Assembly: GCA_963665265.2 (NCBI GenBank) | Contig: OY762224.2 | Span: forward strand, 124,001 to 188,000 | Direction of reading: 5' to 3' | Length of the DNA: 64,000 bases | Origin: CAXXHQ01 sp963665265 | GTDB taxonomy: Bacteria; Planctomycetota; Planctomycetia; Pirellulales; Thermoguttaceae | Shown: positions 62,332-64,000 of the stretch, in pieces | Numbering within the stretch: the first letter of the stretch is position 1 | Layout: each line of letters opens with the position of its first letter | Made by a program: the position numbers and the translations under genes | Notes under the pieces: model-generated | What the model saw: the letters and a program-made list of their open reading frames with translations, nothing else | What the model was told of the DNA's origin: nothing | The model's database searches: none

Positions 62332-64000
62332 ATGCCGATACGCGTCCTTTCGCAATCACTGATAAACAAAATCGCCGCGGGCGAAGTCATCGAGCGGCCG
62401 GCGAGCGTCGTTAAGGAGTTGATGGAGAACGCCATCGACGCCGGCGCGACCCGGGTCGACGTCGCCGTCGAGCAAGGCGGGCTCGAGATGATTCGCGTCG
62501 TCGATAACGGCGGCGGGATTCCGTCCGAAGAGTTGCCGCTCGCCTTGGCCAGCCACGCCACGAGCAAACTGACCGACGTGGACGATCTATTCCGCGTCGG
62601 CACGCTCGGTTTCCGGGGCGAAGCGCTCGCTTCGATCGCCGAGATCAGCCGTATGGTTCTCAGCAGCCGCACGCCCGATTCGGACGGGGGCGCCGAATTG
62701 GAAACTGTCGGCGGTCGAGTCGGCGAAGTAGCTCCCTGCGGCCGTCCCGTCGGCACGAGCGTCGAGGTCCATAATCTCTTTTTCAATACGCCGGTGCGTC
62801 GAAAGTTTCTGAAAACGACGCAAACCGAATTCGGACACGTGGCCGAAGCGTTCACGAGAATCGCGTTGGCCATGCCGCGAGTCCATTTCACGCTACGCCA
62901 TAACGAAAAGTTGGCTTTTGAATTGACGACGAGCGACGGGTGGTTGGATCGCATTGCTCGTTTCTTCGGTCGAGAGTTGGCTGATCAATTGATTTGGGTC
63001 GAAAACGCGGACGGCGAGATAGGCGTATCGGGCTACGTCGCGCATCCCAGCCAGAGCCGCAGCCACAACCGCATGCAATATTTTTTCCTCAACGGCCGAC
63101 ACATTCGAGACCGCGCTTTGCAGCACGCCTTGAGCGAGTCGTATCGGGGAATCATGATGACCGGCCGTTATCCGATCGCCTTCATGGCCTTGCGGATGCC
63201 GCCGGAAGACGTGGACGTGAACGTCCACCCGACGAAATTGGAAGTCCGTTTTCAAGATTCAGGACGAATCTACGGCCAGCTGCTTTCGACGCTCCGTAAT
63301 AAATTTCTAACGACCGATTTGGACACCCGGGTGCGTACGGAAGGAACCGATTTCGGCTCGGAAACCGGCCCCGGGTTTGCTGCGACGGACGAGAGAAGCG
63401 CGGCCTCGGCCGCCGCGACGAATCAGACTGCCCAATGGCGGCAGCAACTCGTCGATTGGGCGAAGGGGCGCGTCGAGTCTTGGGACCGGCCCGACGGCGG
63501 CGGCGCCGAAGCGGTCGCCTTCGGCCCGCGGCGCGAAGACGGCGGCTCGGCGTTGAATTCGATGCCGTTGAGATTGAATCCGTTGGCAAGGTCGGCGCGG
63601 TTTTCCCCAGAGAACCCTCAAGATCAAACGGCTGACGATGCGCCGTCCTTCGCCGAAAACAACGTCGAAACGGGCGGAGTTCCGACGGGGGAAGAATTCG
63701 CTAGAATTGACTCCGGCTCGACCTTTCGCCAGCCCTCTGCCTTGCAGATTCACAACCGCTATCTCGTCACGGAGTCCGAGGAAGGCGTAATGGTGATCGA
63801 CCAGCACGCTTTGCACGAACGGATTTTGTACGAGCATTTGCGGAATCGGATTGACGCGGGGGCCTTGGAGACGCAAAGCCTATTAGTGCCTGAACCGATC
63901 GATCTGAGCGCCGGCGATTCCGCGGTCGCTTTGGAATACGCCGATCTGCTCGCCGAGTTGGGCTTGAAAATCGAACCTTTCGGCGGCGACACGATTTTAA
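62332..64000 (+). CDS. mutL: DNA mismatch repair protein MutL (cut by window end)
   Basis: The first 556 codons of MutL, the ATPase that links MutS mismatch recognition to strand removal. The GHKL ATP-binding motifs are intact: NKIAAGEVIERPASVVKELMENAIDAGAT (with the Glu and Asn of the catalytic site), DNGGGIP and GTLGFRGEALASIAEIS. They are followed by the conserved NLFFNTPVRRKFLK and VDVNVHPTKLEVRF. After residue ~335 comes the variable linker, rich in Ala, Glu and Gly. The C-terminal dimer domain begins with IHNRYLVTESEEGVMVIDQHALHERI. The stop lies outside the window. Confidence 0.97.
   Translation, partial: MPIRVLSQSLINKIAAGEVIERPASVVKELMENAIDAGATRVDVAVEQGGLEMIRVVDNGGGIPSEELPLALASHATSKLTDVDDLFRVGTLGFRGEALASIAEISRMVLSSRTPDSDGGAELETVGGRVGEVAPCGRPVGTSVEVHNLFFNTPVRRKFLKTTQTEFGHVAEAFTRIALAMPRVHFTLRHNEKLAFELTTSDGWLDRIARFFGRELADQLIWVENADGEIGVSGYVAHPSQSRSHNRMQYFFLNGRHIRDRALQHALSESYRGIMMTGRYPIAFMALRMPPEDVDVNVHPTKLEVRFQDSGRIYGQLLSTLRNKFLTTDLDTRVRTEGTDFGSETGPGFAATDERSAASAAATNQTAQWRQQLVDWAKGRVESWDRPDGGGAEAVAFGPRREDGGSALNSMPLRLNPLARSARFSPENPQDQTADDAPSFAENNVETGGVPTGEEFARIDSGSTFRQPSALQIHNRYLVTESEEGVMVIDQHALHERILYEHLRNRIDAGALETQSLLVPEPIDLSAGDSAVALEYADLLAELGLKIEPFGGDTIL

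Overview
The window reads as a chromosomal segment of a planctomycete, probably of the Pirellula/Blastopirellula type. Lineage signs are a DUF1559 protein with a prepilin-type N-terminus divergent from a XylR-like regulator, a VPEP-type C-terminal sorting signal on a beta-strand-repeat protein, a SIMPL protein, many signal-peptide proteins of unknown function, S46 and OPT genes side by side, and numerous short palindromic intergenic repeats. This lineage call is inference from gene content. No rRNA, tRNA, CRISPR array, transposase or phage module was seen.

Layout. 1-6.5 kb: the start of rsfS, bcp, a GNAT acetyltransferase overlapping a Qnr-like pentapeptide-repeat gene, a VapBC-like pair, rph, and an NAD-type isocitrate dehydrogenase. 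6.8-15.4 kb: a block bounded by two inverted copies of a 370-bp repeat about 98% identical. It holds rpmA, a secreted protein, an 886-residue surface protein, a transglutaminase-like protein and an unknown gene. 15.6-22.1 kb: an array of seven tandem paralogous genes carrying eight copies of a small membrane module with a bacterial PH-like core. They form two operons driven by copies of the same 45-bp promoter, with a decayed ninth fragment at the end and an unrelated membrane protein diverging from the array. 22.2-25 kb: a SIMPL protein and a zinc-ribbon/TM/secretin-N-like protein. 25.5-30 kb: hisD-hisC-hisB, spaced by repeat-rich DNA, and an acyltransferase. 30.5-38.2 kb: class II ribonucleotide reductase nrdJ, XylR-like regulator, DUF1559 protein, an inositol-monophosphatase-family enzyme and an Rrf2 regulator. 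38.5-49 kb: iorAB, a TPR protein, thiC, an S46 dipeptidyl-peptidase and an OPT transporter with a LysM-like insert. 49-64 kb: a secreted NPCBM-GH2 beta-galactosidase, two ABC exporter pairs, a very large secreted glycoside-hydrolase-like protein, a small cysteine-rich protein, and the first 556 codons of mutL, cut by the window end.

Functional links. hisD, hisC and hisB give three histidine steps, and the phosphatase at 36.9 kb may supply the missing histinol-phosphate phosphatase because HisB here has only the dehydratase domain. S46 peptidase and OPT transporter plausibly release and import small peptides. iorA and iorB form one 2-oxoacid:ferredoxin oxidoreductase, with the Rrf2 gene divergent from it. 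The two ABC pairs form one run of genes whose first ATPase has a perfect TATAAT almost touching its ATG, suggesting a leaderless transcript.

The two strongest candidates for something undescribed are the tandem PH-like membrane array with its duplicated promoter, and the inverted 370-bp repeat. In that repeat all seven substitutions inside a 97-codon reading frame fall at third codon positions, which hints at a real small basic protein.
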